Shown here: in pieces, positions 34,555-45,312 of the stretch
Layout: the number at the start of each line of letters is the position of its first letter
How positions within the stretch are numbered: the stretch's first letter is position 1
Source of the DNA: Rhodococcus tukisamuensis NBRC 100609
GTDB lineage: Bacteria > Actinomycetota > Actinomycetes > Mycobacteriales > Mycobacteriaceae
Length of the DNA stretch: 64,000 nt
Reading direction: 5' to 3'
Assembly (NCBI RefSeq): GCF_001894985.1
Contig: NZ_BCXG01000002.1
Location: 1-64,000 of the forward strand
Made by a program: the position numbers and the translations under genes
The notes under the pieces: model-generated
What the model was told of the DNA's origin: nothing
Seen by the model: the letters and a program-made list of their open reading frames with translations, nothing else
Databases searched by the model: none

Positions 34555-34649
34555 AAACCGAAGCGGCACTACGTCACACGATCGATCAAGGGGTCTCGAC
34601 AGTCGGAAGTAGGTCGGCGTACCCTGCCCCGCCCCACTAGGCTCGCTGC

Positions 34650-36299
<1,650 letters not shown>

Positions 36300-36309
36300 C
36301 GCCGCTCGG

Positions 36310-37149
36310 TCAGGCGACGTGGCCGTGCGGGGACAGGTGCGTCCAGGCCTCGGTGGTGCGCACGCTCCCCCGCCGGTACGCCACCCGGCCCGCGAGGTCG
36401 TTCTCGGCCAGCCACCTCAGTGCCGCCACGCCCCGGCCCAGCGCGGCCGCCGCGGCGGCGTAGGCCCACAGCCCGTCCTCCGCGATCACCGTGACCGTCT
36501 CGAGGCCGGCGTCCGCGACGTCCGGCCCCGGCACCGCCGCACGGGCGCGGGCCAGCGCGGTTCCGGTGAGTACCTCGACGCAGGTTCCGGCGGTGGTGAA
36601 ATTCCCCGGCGCTGTGCTCGCCCCGATATCGACCTGCCAGCCCCCGATCGGACAGTGCCCGGCCGTGGCGACGACGTCGCCGACCCGGACCAGCACCCCG
36701 CACTCGAGCGAGGCGGCCGCCACCCGGGCGGCCTCGTGTGCCGTCCCGGCCTTGGCGGTGCCGGTGATGTCCAGGCAGACCCCGAACGGGGCGAAGACGG
36801 TGTCCCCGGTGACCCGGACGTCGGCGAAGGTCGGCTCCAGGTGAATGGACGGCACCCGAGCCGGGTCCACCGGCTCGCGCGAGAGTGGCGAGACCGCGCC
36901 GCCGGTCATCCTCGCAGCCCACAGCGCCGAGCGAATCAGTGCGAGCAGGCGCCTGCTGGCCTGGACCGGCACGCCCTGCGCCATGTTGACCGCGTGGATC
37001 TCGGCGTCGCCTCGCGTGAGGTCACAGGCCGCACGGACGTCCGCCAAGGCGGCGGACACGATGTCCGCGGCGCATCCGAGGGCCGCCCCCTCGGTGACGC
37101 GCACCTCGATCTCACTTCCCCAGGTACTCCACTGCGTGCTCGGAACCAT
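36310..37149 (-). CDS. ApbE-like protein with altered FMN-transferase motifs
   Basis: A 279-residue protein with the overall ApbE layout: N-terminal TQWSTWGSEIEVRV, central LDITGTAKAGTAHEAA and late FTTAGTCVEVLTG. Genuine FAD:protein FMN transferases have D-L-G-G-I-A-K-G-x-A and a GGN motif; here the first is DITGTAKAG and the second appears as RVGDVV, so FAD or metal binding may be reduced. No signal peptide or lipobox is present, unlike periplasmic ApbE. ATG 37149 is preferred over GTG 37161 because GGAG sits six bases before it. Function is uncertain. Confidence 0.7.
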   Translation of the reverse strand: MVPSTQWSTWGSEIEVRVTEGAALGCAADIVSAALADVRAACDLTRGDAEIHAVNMAQGVPVQASRRLLALIRSALWAARMTGGAVSPLSREPVDPARVPSIHLEPTFADVRVTGDTVFAPFGVCLDITGTAKAGTAHEAARVAAASLECGVLVRVGDVVATAGHCPIGGWQVDIGASTAPGNFTTAGTCVEVLTGTALARARAAVPGPDVADAGLETVTVIAEDGLWAYAAAAAALGRGVAALRWLAENDLAGRVAYRRGSVRTTEAWTHLSPHGHVA

Positions 37150-37268
37150 GGCGTGCTCCACACGGAAAATTGGCGCTGCCCCGCGAGACAGCGGTACTGA
37201 ACTTCCAGTATGCGCCAGTATCCTGAGATTCGACTGTGCAACTCCACGAGCGGGCGTAACGTCGGGAC

Positions 37269-38051
37269 ATGAGTGCGCTCAGTGAGCCTGCCGGAGTGCG
37301 CGTCGAGCGCCGCGGCGCCGTCACCACCGTCGTCCTGAACCGTCCCGCGGCCCGCAACGCAGTCGACGGCCCCACCGCCGCCGCACTGGTGGACGCCTTC
37401 ACCGCCTTCGACACCGACACCGACACGTCGGTGGGGGTGCTGCACGGCGACGGCGGAACCTTCTGTGCCGGAGCCGACCTCAAGGCCCTCGGCACGCCGG
37501 ACTCCAACCGGCTGGACCGGGAGGGCGACGGCCCGATGGGTCCGACCCGGATGCGACTGGGCAAGCCGGTGATCGCGGCGATCGCCGGGCACGCGGTGGC
37601 CGGCGGGCTCGAACTGGCGCTGTGGTGCGACCTGCGCATCGCCGAGGAGGACGCGGTCCTCGGGGTGTTCTGCCGGCGATGGGGCATCCCGTTGATCGAC
37701 GGCGGCACCGTGCGCCTGCCGCGGTTGATCGGCGCCGGCCGGGCCATGGACCTGGTACTCACCGGCCGTCCGGTCGACGCGCAGGAGGCCCTGTCGATGG
37801 GCCTGGTGAACCGGGTGGTCCCGGTCGGCCAGGCCCGGGCCGAGGCGGAGAAACTGGCCGCCGAACTGGCCGCGTTCCCGCAGACCTGCCTGCGCCAGGA
37901 CCGGTTGTCGCTGCTCGAGCAGGAGGGACTCGACGAGGACGCGGCCCTGCGCTCTGAGTTCGAGCGGGGGCTGGTCTCGCTGCAGGCCGACGCGCTCTCC
38001 GGCGCGGCCCGCTTCGCCTCCGGCGCGGGCCGGCACGGGAGCTTCGGCTGA
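37269..38051 (+). CDS. Enoyl-CoA hydratase/isomerase (crotonase) family protein
   Basis: A 260-residue crotonase. The oxyanion-hole segments are FCAGADLKAL and AGHAVAGGLELALWCDLRIAEE (spread over residues ~100-120), followed by GIPLIDGGTVRLPRLIG. The first catalytic Glu position is present (GGLELA). The second usually lies in a G-x-x-P-x-x-G-G-T stretch, where this protein has Ile-Asp, so it may not be a classical hydratase. Fatty acid or related acyl-CoA breakdown is the likely role. It is convergent with the SDR gene. Confidence 0.87.
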   Translation: MSALSEPAGVRVERRGAVTTVVLNRPAARNAVDGPTAAALVDAFTAFDTDTDTSVGVLHGDGGTFCAGADLKALGTPDSNRLDREGDGPMGPTRMRLGKPVIAAIAGHAVAGGLELALWCDLRIAEEDAVLGVFCRRWGIPLIDGGTVRLPRLIGAGRAMDLVLTGRPVDAQEALSMGLVNRVVPVGQARAEAEKLAAELAAFPQTCLRQDRLSLLEQEGLDEDAALRSEFERGLVSLQADALSGAARFASGAGRHGSFG

Positions 38052-38063
38052 GCCCACCCGCCG

Positions 38064-38828
38064 CTACATGAACCGCCCGGTCAGCCGGGCTGGCAGCACC
38101 CGCAGCAGTAGCTCGATCGGCCGCCACGGCCAACCGGGCACCACCGCGCGACGCGGTTCCCGCTCGATCGCGGCCACCATCGACCGCACCCCCGCGACGG
38201 TGTCCGCCATCAGCGGCGTCTTGGCGACCTTCTCGTTGATCGGCGTGCGGATGTAACCGGGCAGGATCGTGGTGACCACGATGTCGCTGCCCGCCAGTTC
38301 GGTCGCCAGGCCCTCGCCCATCGCGGCGACCGCCGCCTTGCTCGCCGAGTACGCGGTCTGCGCCTTGGGCATCCCGCGCACCGCGCTCATCGACGACACC
38401 AGCACCAGGTGCCCGGCGCCGCGGGCCCGCAGCAGTTCCATCGCCGACTCCGTCTGCGCCAGCGCGCCGAGGAAATTGGTCTGCGCGGTCTCGAGATTCG
38501 CCTCCGGCCGGCCCGAGCCGATCACCGCGCCCTTGCCGAGACCCGCGTTGACCACGAACCTGTCGATCCCGCCGAGCTCGTCGTCCAGTTCGCCGAAGAC
38601 CCGGCGGACCGCGGCGTGGTCGTTGACGTCCAGGGCGCGGACCGCGACGGTGACCGACGGGTGCGCGGCCAGCAACTGCGCCCGCAGCGCCTCGAGCGCG
38701 TCCACCCGCCGGGCACAAAGCGCCAGGTCGCGGCCCTGCGCGGCGAACTGCCGGGCCATCTCGGCGCCGAGCCCCGAGCTCGCGCCACTGATCAGGATGC
38801 GGGTGCGGGTCTGCCGCGTTGCGCTCAC
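38064..38828 (-). CDS. Short-chain dehydrogenase/reductase (Rv0945-like)
   Basis: A 254-residue classical SDR: cofactor loop ISGASSGLGAEMA, NAG motif VVNAGLGKG, catalytic Ser in VLVSSMSAVRG and Y-x-x-x-K in AYSASKAAVAAM. The C-terminal WPWRPIELLLRVLPARLTGRFM hints at membrane association. GTG 38828 gives a length equal to Rv0945, and GGGTGGG lies upstream; ATG 38846 is an alternative. The divergent flavoprotein gene starts 31 bp away. Substrate unknown, possibly a lipid ketone. Confidence 0.87.
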   Translation of the reverse strand: MSATRQTRTRILISGASSGLGAEMARQFAAQGRDLALCARRVDALEALRAQLLAAHPSVTVAVRALDVNDHAAVRRVFGELDDELGGIDRFVVNAGLGKGAVIGSGRPEANLETAQTNFLGALAQTESAMELLRARGAGHLVLVSSMSAVRGMPKAQTAYSASKAAVAAMGEGLATELAGSDIVVTTILPGYIRTPINEKVAKTPLMADTVAGVRSMVAAIEREPRRAVVPGWPWRPIELLLRVLPARLTGRFM

Positions 38829-38859
38829 GGGTGCCCACCCTGCCATTACGGTGGAACCC

Positions 38860-40323
38860 ATGACCACCACGACAGACGAATACGACGTCATCGTGATCGG
38901 CGGGGGGCCCGCCGGGGAGAACGCGGCCGCCTACGCCATCGCCGGATCATCTCGCACCGCGGCAATCGTCGAGCACGAACTGGTCGGCGGCGAGTGCTCG
39001 TACTGGGCGTGCATGCCCAGCAAGGCACTGCTCCGGCCCGCGGAGGTGCTCGGCTCCGCCCGCGCCATGCCGGGGGTCCGCGGCCTGGTCGGCATCGGCC
39101 GGCTCGACGTGCCCGCGGTGCTGCGCAGGCGCGACGCCGTCACCAACAATCACGACGACTCCGGCCAGGTGTCCTGGGCTGAGTCCGCGGGAATCGACGT
39201 GATCCGCGGGGCGGGCTCGCTCACCGGCGAGCGGACCGTGCTCGTCTCGCGGCCGGACCGGCCTACCCGCACGTTGCGGGCCCGCTCCGCGGTGGTGCTG
39301 GCCACCGGGACCACGGCCGCGGTGCCGCCGGTCCCCGGCCTCGCGGAGGCGCTACCGTGGACCTCCCGCGACGCCACCAACCTGCGGGAGGTGCCCGCCC
39401 GGGTCGCGATCATCGGCGGCGGCGTGGTGGCCACCGAGTGCGCGAACTGGATGCTCGCCCTCGGGGTGCGCGAACTGACGCTCCTCGTCCGCGGCGACAC
39501 GCTGCTCGCATCCGCGGAACCCTTTGCCGGCGAACTGGTCACGCGGTCGTTGCGAGAGGCCGGGGCCAGCGTGCGGTTCGGGGCACGGCTGCAGTCAGTC
39601 GAGCGCGAGGACCCGGAGGACACCGGCATCGGACGCATCCATGGCGGCCCGGTCACCCTGGTCGCCAACGGCGAGCCGCTGGTCGTGGACGAGGTGATCG
39701 TCGCGGCCGGCCGTGTTCCCGCGACCGCGTCGTTGGGGCTCTCCGAGGCGGGTGTGGTGGCCACCGGCGCCGGACATGTCACCACCGACGAGCATCTGAC
39801 CGTGGAAGGCGCTGCGGGAGCGTGGCTCTACGCGGTCGGCGACGTCAACGGCCGGGCGCCGCTCACCCACATGGGCAAGTATCAGGCCCGCGTGTGCGGG
39901 GACGTGATCGCGGCCCGCGCGGACGGCCGCAGCCTGGACGGCCCGCGCTTCACCGCGCACGCCGACCACGACCAGGTTCCGCAGGTGGTCTTCACCGACC
40001 CCGAGGTGGCCTCCGTCGGACGCACCGAACGCCGTGCCCGCGCCGACGGACTCGACGTGGAGACCGTCGAGGTGCCGATCGCGGTGGCCGGATCATCTTT
40101 GGCCCGAGACGATTTCACGGGTCGCGCCAAGTTGGTCATCGACCGGGCCACCGACACCCTGGTGGGCGCCACCTTCGCCGGCACCGAGGTCGCGGAGTTG
40201 GTGCACGCGGCGACCGTGGCCGTGGTGGGCGCCGTGCCGATGGACACGCTCTGGCATGCCGTCCCGTCCTACCCGACCGTCAGCGAGGTGTGGCTCCGGC
40301 TGCTCGAGGCCAGGCGTGACTGA
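38860..40323 (+). CDS. FAD-dependent pyridine nucleotide-disulfide oxidoreductase
   Basis: A 487-residue class I disulfide reductase, related to dihydrolipoamide dehydrogenase and mercuric reductase. It has the FAD loop VIGGGPAGENAA, the redox pair in GGECSYWACMPSK (C46 and C51), the NAD(P) loop IIGGGVVATE, and LYAVGDVNGRAPLTH for FAD. A C-terminal dimerisation domain ends HAVPSYPTVSEVW, which supplies the partner His region. No N-terminal metal-binding domain is present. The gene overlaps the esterase gene by eight bases, suggesting one transcript. Confidence 0.9.
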   Translation: MTTTTDEYDVIVIGGGPAGENAAAYAIAGSSRTAAIVEHELVGGECSYWACMPSKALLRPAEVLGSARAMPGVRGLVGIGRLDVPAVLRRRDAVTNNHDDSGQVSWAESAGIDVIRGAGSLTGERTVLVSRPDRPTRTLRARSAVVLATGTTAAVPPVPGLAEALPWTSRDATNLREVPARVAIIGGGVVATECANWMLALGVRELTLLVRGDTLLASAEPFAGELVTRSLREAGASVRFGARLQSVEREDPEDTGIGRIHGGPVTLVANGEPLVVDEVIVAAGRVPATASLGLSEAGVVATGAGHVTTDEHLTVEGAAGAWLYAVGDVNGRAPLTHMGKYQARVCGDVIAARADGRSLDGPRFTAHADHDQVPQVVFTDPEVASVGRTERRARADGLDVETVEVPIAVAGSSLARDDFTGRAKLVIDRATDTLVGATFAGTEVAELVHAATVAVVGAVPMDTLWHAVPSYPTVSEVWLRLLEARRD

Positions 40324-41806
40324 CCCGCTGCTGGTCCGGACGGACGCCGGCGACGTCCTCGGACGCGAGCAGGGCGGGCTCCGCTCCTGGCGCGCGATCC
40401 CCTACGCCGCGCCGCCGGTCGGCGCGCTGCGACTGCGGGCACCGCAACCGGTGACACCCTGGCCGGAGGCACTGGAGGCGTTCGAGTTCGGTTCCGCCGC
40501 ACCGCAGTCGGGTCGGTTCGGCCGTCACGACGGTGGCACCGACGAGGACTGCCTGACCCTGAACGTGCTGGCGCCGTCCGCCCGCAGCATCAACCCCAGG
40601 CCGGTGATGGTGTTCATCCACGGCGGCGCGTACAGCGGCGGGTCGGCCTCCTCCCGGCTGTACCGCGGCGAGCGCCTGGTCCGCAACGGGCACGTCGTGT
40701 ACGTGTCCCTGAACTACCGGCTCGGCGCGCTGGGCTACCTCGACTTCGGCGAGTACTCCACGCCGGAGCGCACTTTCGACTCGAACCTGGGCCTGCGCGA
40801 CCAGGTGGCCGCGCTGGAGTGGGTGCAGCGCAACATCGCCGCGTTCGGCGGCGACCCCGACGCCGTCACCGTGTTCGGGGAGTCGTCCGGCGCCAACGCC
40901 GTCACCACCCTGATGTGCACGCCCGCCGCCCGCGGACTGTTCGCCCGGGCGATCGCGCAGAGCCCGCCCGCCGCGTCCGCGTACGGCCCCGACCGATCGA
41001 GACTCTGGGCGGCGGAGTTCCTGGAGCTGCTCGGCGGTTCCGACGACCCGGTCACCGCGCTGACCACCGCGAGCGCCGAGACCCTGACCCGGGCGGGCGA
41101 CGCCCTGGCCGCCCGCGGTGCGGACGAGGCGCCCGGCACCCGCGCGTTCGCCCCGCTGGTCGACGGCGAGTTCCTGCCGCGGCACCCGCTCGACGCCTTC
41201 GCCGACGGACACCAGCATCGGGTGCCGCTGATCATCGGCACCAATGCCCGTGAGGGCACGATGTTTCCGCGGTTCCTCGACATCATCCCGACCGACCCGG
41301 TTCGGATCGAGAAGATGTTCGCCGAGACCGACCCGGTGCTGAAGGCCCGGATCCTGGCCGCCTATCCCGGCTACCCGGACCGCGCGGCCGCCGTGCAGCT
41401 CGGCGGCGACGTCACCTTCTGGGAGCCGTCCGTGCTGGTGGCCCAGGCCCACGCAGAGGTGGCGCCCACCTACGACTACCGCTACGACTTCGCGCCACGC
41501 CTGCTGCGGGCCACCGGGTTCGGCGCCACCCACGGCACCGAACTGCTCGCGGTGTTCGACGCCGCCGACCTGCCGCTCGGACGCGGGGCGACCGTCCTCG
41601 GCGGCCGGAAGGGGTTGCGCGCGGTCGCCTCGATCATGCAGTCGCACTGGCTGAACTTCGCCCGGCACGGCGAGCCCCGGCCGACGTGGCCGCGCTACAC
41701 CGCCGAGCGACGCGAAACGCTGGTCGTCGACACCGTCGCCCGCGTGGAGTACGACCCGGACGCGGAGCGGCGTCGGGCCTGGATCGGCTACCGGCACCGG
41801 CGTTGA
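40316..41806 (+). CDS. Type-B carboxylesterase (para-nitrobenzyl esterase family)
   Basis: A 496-residue esterase without signal peptide. Seen are EDCLTLNVLAP, the oxyanion HGGAYSGG, YRLGALGYLD, the nucleophile elbow FGESSGAN (Ser near 190) and the late His in GATHGTELLAVF; the catalytic acid is probably in the GTNAREGTMF region. Residues around QSHWLNFARHGEP are typical of the C-terminus. It hydrolyses carboxylic esters of unknown identity. GTG start lies inside the end of the flavoprotein gene. Confidence 0.9.
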   Translation: MTDPLLVRTDAGDVLGREQGGLRSWRAIPYAAPPVGALRLRAPQPVTPWPEALEAFEFGSAAPQSGRFGRHDGGTDEDCLTLNVLAPSARSINPRPVMVFIHGGAYSGGSASSRLYRGERLVRNGHVVYVSLNYRLGALGYLDFGEYSTPERTFDSNLGLRDQVAALEWVQRNIAAFGGDPDAVTVFGESSGANAVTTLMCTPAARGLFARAIAQSPPAASAYGPDRSRLWAAEFLELLGGSDDPVTALTTASAETLTRAGDALAARGADEAPGTRAFAPLVDGEFLPRHPLDAFADGHQHRVPLIIGTNAREGTMFPRFLDIIPTDPVRIEKMFAETDPVLKARILAAYPGYPDRAAAVQLGGDVTFWEPSVLVAQAHAEVAPTYDYRYDFAPRLLRATGFGATHGTELLAVFDAADLPLGRGATVLGGRKGLRAVASIMQSHWLNFARHGEPRPTWPRYTAERRETLVVDTVARVEYDPDAERRRAWIGYRHRR

Positions 41807-41824
41807 GCGGTCAGCGGCGCGCAA

Positions 41825-42700
41825 TCACTTGAGCAGTCTGGACATCCGCCGGTCCGCCAGCACCTTGCCGCCGGTCTGACAGGTCGGGCAGTACTGGAAC
41901 GAACGCTCCGCGTACGACACCTCGCGCACCGTGTCCCCGCACACCGGGCAGGGCAGGCCGGTCCGGGCGTGCACCCGCATGCCGGAGCGTTTCTCCCCCT
42001 TGAGCCGCGCCGCGTCCTGGCCCACCGAGCGCGTGACCGCGTCGGTCAGCACCGACCGCATCGCGGTGTGCAGCGCGGCGACCTGCTCGTCGGTGAGCTT
42101 GCTGGCCGTGGCGAACGGCGACAGCTGCGCCACGTGCAGGATCTCGTCGGAGTAGGCGTTGCCGATCCCGGCGAGCACGCTCTGGTCGGTGAGCGCGGAC
42201 TTGATCCGCTGGCCGGTCTTCGACAGCAGCTGCGCGAACGCCGGTTCGGTGACGTCGAGGGCGTCGGGTCCCAGCTTGGCGATGGTCGGCACCTCGGCCG
42301 GCGTCCGGACCAGCCACACCGCGAGCCGCTTCTTGGTGCCCGCCTCGGTGAGGTCGAACGCCGGGGTCCCGCCGTCGGGGGCGAAGAAGTGCATCCGCAG
42401 TGCCAGCGGCCCCTTGCCGGGCTTCGGCGGCGTCTCGCTGGGGTGATCGGTCCAGCGCAGCCAGCCGGCGCGGGACAGGTGCGTGATCAGCCACAGCCCG
42501 TCCTCCTCGCCACACCGGATGCCGAGGTGCTTGCCGAACCGGGCGGCGCCGCTCACGTCGCGGCCCGGCAGCGTGGAGATCGGCGGGTCGAAGGTCTTGA
42601 GCACGCTCAGGGCCGCGACGTCCACCCTCCCGATCACCGCACCCACCGCATGGGTGCGGAGGAACTGTGCCAGGGCCTCTACCTCGGGCAGTTCGGGCAT
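41825..42700 (-). CDS. Fpg/Nei-family DNA glycosylase (Fpg2, Rv0944-like, full length)
   Basis: A 291-residue base-excision repair enzyme. It begins MPELPEVE, giving the N-terminal Pro nucleophile and Glu3, has the helix-two-turn-helix [11 protein letters not shown] and a C-terminal zinc finger CPVC-x16-CPTC. It should remove oxidised purines or related lesions and cut the abasic site. The gene position matches M. tuberculosis Rv0944, which as I recall is N-terminally truncated, whereas this copy is complete. It is 18 bp downstream of cobF in the same direction. Confidence 0.92.
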   Translation of the reverse strand: MPELPEVEALAQFLRTHAVGAVIGRVDVAALSVLKTFDPPISTLPGRDVSGAARFGKHLGIRCGEEDGLWLITHLSRAGWLRWTDHPSETPPKPGKGPLALRMHFFAPDGGTPAFDLTEAGTKKRLAVWLVRTPAEVPTIAKLGPDALDVTEPAFAQLLSKTGQRIKSALTDQSVLAGIGNAYSDEILHVAQLSPFATASKLTDEQVAALHTAMRSVLTDAVTRSVGQDAARLKGEKRSGMRVHARTGLPCPVCGDTVREVSYAERSFQYCPTCQTGGKVLADRRMSRLLK

Positions 42701-42718
42701 GCGATCAAGCGTAAGGCG

Positions 42719-43459
42719 TCAGCGCCGGATCAGATAGGTGTCCATGATCCAGCCCTTGCGCTCCCGCAGCTCCGCGCGCACGCGGACGATCTCGTCCTCC
42801 ACCTGCCGCAGGTTCCCGGAGATCAGCACCTCGTCCTCGGTCCCGAGGTAGGCCCCCCACCAGATCTCGGCGTCCTCGCCCGGGACCTGGGTGAAGGTGC
42901 AGTCGGCGTCGAGCATCACCACGGCGTCGTCCACGCCGTCGGGCAGGCCCTCGCGCAGCCGGCGCCCGGTGGTGATGTGGACGGGACGGCCGATCCGGTT
43001 GAGCACGATCCGGTGCTGCGCGGCCAGCGACTGCACGCTGGTGACGCCGGGGATCACCGAGTAGTCGAAGTCGACCACACCGCGCGCGAGCACCCGCTCG
43101 ACGATCCGCAGGGTGCTGTCGTAGAGCGAGGGGTCGCCCCAGACCAGGATCGCGCCGACCCCGTCGACGGCGGCGAACTCGGCCTCGAACACCGCGGCCC
43201 GGCGGTCGTGCCAGTCGTCGACGACGCCCTGGTAGTCCGACGGCGTGCGGTCCCGCGGCGGGTCGGTGATGTCCACCACCCGGTAGGTCCCGCGCATGTG
43301 CTCGTCGAGGATGCCCATCCGCAGGTCCACCAGGTCCTGCTTCTCGTCACCCTTGCCGATGACAAAGAAGACGTCGGCCCTGTTCATGGCCTTGACGGCC
43401 TGGATCGTCACCTGGTCGGGGTCGCCGGCGCCGATGCCGATCACGAGGAGCTCACGCAT
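42719..43459 (-). CDS. cobF: Precorrin-6A synthase (deacetylating)
   Basis: A 246-residue SAM-dependent methyltransferase of aerobic cobalamin synthesis that methylates C-1 of precorrin-5 with loss of acetate. It starts [18 protein letters not shown] and carries [12 protein letters not shown] and [17 protein letters not shown], all typical of CobF. It stands apart from any other cob gene in the window; the remaining aerobic pathway must be elsewhere. It is read together with fpg2 and away from thyA. Confidence 0.93.
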   Translation of the reverse strand: MRELLVIGIGAGDPDQVTIQAVKAMNRADVFFVIGKGDEKQDLVDLRMGILDEHMRGTYRVVDITDPPRDRTPSDYQGVVDDWHDRRAAVFEAEFAAVDGVGAILVWGDPSLYDSTLRIVERVLARGVVDFDYSVIPGVTSVQSLAAQHRIVLNRIGRPVHITTGRRLREGLPDGVDDAVVMLDADCTFTQVPGEDAEIWWGAYLGTEDEVLISGNLRQVEDEIVRVRAELRERKGWIMDTYLIRR

Positions 43460-43473
43460 AGGGCGAGGCTATC

Positions 43474-43521
43474 GCCCGTGCGCCCTTCCGGTGGTACCAG
43501 CTACCGGAAGGGCGCACGGGC
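43474..43521. promoter_or_regulatory. 19-bp perfect inverted repeat between divergent cobF and thyA
   Basis: Arms gcccgtgcgcccttccggt and accggaagggcgcacgggc are perfectly complementary, with a 10-nt loop. Lying between two gene starts it cannot be an ordinary end-of-gene terminator. It could be an operator, a 5' leader hairpin or a dispersed repeat. Confidence 0.7.
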
Positions 43522-43558
43522 GGCGCAGCCGCCATGTGCGGCGATTAGGCTTGCGCGC

Positions 43559-44374
43559 GTGACTGCCCAGCCCGCCCCCGTTGCCACCCCGTACGAGGAC
43601 CTGCTGCGGCTGGTCATGGAAACCGGCACGCCGAAAGCCGACCGCACCGGGACCGGCACCCGCAGCCTGTTCGGCCACCAGATGCGCTTCGACCTGCGCG
43701 ACGGCTTCCCGCTGATCACCACCAAGAAGGTGCACCTCAAGTCCATCGTCTACGAGCTGCTGTGGTTCCTGCGCGGCGAGTCCAACGTCGAGTGGCTGCG
43801 CGAGCACGGCGTCACCATCTGGGACGAGTGGGCCTCTCCCGAGGGCGAGCTGGGTCCGGTCTACGGCGTGCAGTGGCGGTCCTGGCCGACGCCGGACGGC
43901 GAGCACATCGACCAGATCAGCAAGGTGCTCGAGACGCTGCGGACCAACCCGGACTCGAGGCGCATCATCGTCTCGGCCTGGAACGTCGCCGACCTCGATG
44001 CGATGGCTCTGCAGCCCTGCCACGCCTTCTTCCAGTTCTACGTCGCCGACGGCAAGCTCTCCTGCCAGCTCTACCAGCGCAGCGCCGACCTGTTCCTCGG
44101 GGTGCCGTTCAACATCGCCAGCTACGCGCTGCTCACCCACATGGTGGCCCAGCAGGCCGGGCTCGAGGTGGGCGAGTTCATCTGGACCGGCGGCGACTGC
44201 CACATCTACGACAACCACACCGAGCAGGTCGCCGAGCAGCTCAGCCGCGAGCCCTACGAGTACCCGACGCTGAAGCTGCGCAAGCGGGACTCGATCTTCG
44301 ACTACGAGTTCGAGGACGTCGAGATCGTCGGCTACCGGCACCACCCGGCCATCAAGGCCCCGGTGGCCGTCTAG
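43559..44374 (+). CDS. thyA: Thymidylate synthase (ThyA)
   Basis: A 271-residue enzyme making dTMP from dUMP with methylene-THF. It has [18 protein letters not shown], the catalytic Cys in [13 protein letters not shown], the dUMP-binding [18 protein letters not shown] and [13 protein letters not shown] 43559 is the start. Its stop overlaps the folA start by one base, a common arrangement since ThyA produces dihydrofolate and FolA regenerates THF. Confidence 0.97.
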   Translation: MTAQPAPVATPYEDLLRLVMETGTPKADRTGTGTRSLFGHQMRFDLRDGFPLITTKKVHLKSIVYELLWFLRGESNVEWLREHGVTIWDEWASPEGELGPVYGVQWRSWPTPDGEHIDQISKVLETLRTNPDSRRIIVSAWNVADLDAMALQPCHAFFQFYVADGKLSCQLYQRSADLFLGVPFNIASYALLTHMVAQQAGLEVGEFIWTGGDCHIYDNHTEQVAEQLSREPYEYPTLKLRKRDSIFDYEFEDVEIVGYRHHPAIKAPVAV

Positions 44375-44859
44375 TGCTGGGTCTGATCTGGGCGCAGGAC
44401 CGGGCCGGGGTGATCGGCCGCGACGGCGCGATCCCGTGGCGCATCCCCGAGGACATGGCCTACTTCAAGGACGTCACCACCGGCCACCCGGTGGTGATGG
44501 GCCGCAAGACCTGGGACTCGATCCCGCCCCGGTTCCGGCCGTTCAGCGACCGGCGCAACATCGTGGTCACCCGCGACCCGCGGTGGGCGGCCGACGGCGC
44601 CGAGGCCGCACACTCGGTGCCCGACGCGCTGGCCCTGGCCGGCAACGGCGAGACCTGGGTCATCGGCGGCGGCCAGATCTACTCCGCCGCACTGCCACTC
44701 GCCGACCGACTGGCGGTGACGGAGGTCGACCTGGACGTCGAGGGCGACGCCTACGCCCCGCCGATCGGCCCGGAGTGGGCGCCCGATCACACCGGGGACT
44801 GGCAGACCTCCAGCCGGGACGGCGTCCGCTTCCGGTTCCGCACGTACGTCCGACGCTGA
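44374..44859 (+). CDS. folA: Dihydrofolate reductase
   Basis: A 161-residue NADPH-dependent reductase. Landmarks are GLIWAQDRAGVIGRDGAIPWRIPEDM (start of chain over residues 2-27), MGRKTWDSIPPRFRP and VIGGGQIYSAAL. It is the trimethoprim/methotrexate target family. GTG start overlaps the thyA stop by one base, so the two are translationally coupled. Confidence 0.97.
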   Translation: MLGLIWAQDRAGVIGRDGAIPWRIPEDMAYFKDVTTGHPVVMGRKTWDSIPPRFRPFSDRRNIVVTRDPRWAADGAEAAHSVPDALALAGNGETWVIGGGQIYSAALPLADRLAVTEVDLDVEGDAYAPPIGPEWAPDHTGDWQTSSRDGVRFRFRTYVRR

Positions 44860-44944
44860 GTCGTTACCCTCCTGTGGCCCCCTTTTGCGTGACGTGGGTC
44901 ATACTGCTGGTGCAGGTGACAGACCCACCCTCGAGAGGCACGAG

Positions 44945-45271
44945 ATGGACAAGAAGTCGCTGACCGCCGTTGCGCGGCAACAGCTCAAGCTCGCCGCCGC
45001 CGCCTCGAGCGGCCGCAGTTCGCAGACGCTCGTCGGGGGCCATTCACGCGCACTCCGGCAGACCGTGGTCGCGCTGCGCGCCGGCGAGGGCCTGGCCGAG
45101 CACGACAACGCCGGAGACGCCACACTGCTGGTCCTGAGCGGGACGCTGTCCCTCGTCGTCGGCGAGAACTCCTGGAAGGGTTCGGCGGGCGACCTCCTGG
45201 TCATCCCGCAGGCCCGGCACAGCGTCGAGGCGCTCGAGGACGTCGCGTTCCTGCTCACCGTCGCCAAGTAG
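44945..45271 (+). CDS. Small cupin-domain protein
   Basis: A 108-residue single-domain cupin. The barrel motifs appear as AEHDNAGDATLLVLSGTLSLVVG and GDLLVIPQARHSVEALEDVA, each split over strands. Metal ligands are partial: HDN and the later RHSVEA supply His residues, but the classic G(X)5HXH(X)3-4E motif is incomplete. It lies 85 bp after folA and may share its transcript. Enzymatic or sensory role unknown. Confidence 0.78.
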   Translation: MDKKSLTAVARQQLKLAAAASSGRSSQTLVGGHSRALRQTVVALRAGEGLAEHDNAGDATLLVLSGTLSLVVGENSWKGSAGDLLVIPQARHSVEALEDVAFLLTVAK

Positions 45272-45312
45272 CACGCAGCCGTCATCGCGGTGACGGCGTA
45301 GGTTTGGGCGCC

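Noticed and set aside
44605-44635. gcacactcgg-like sequence inside folA
   Set aside because: Coding sequence with no paired end; chance match to the repeat terminus.
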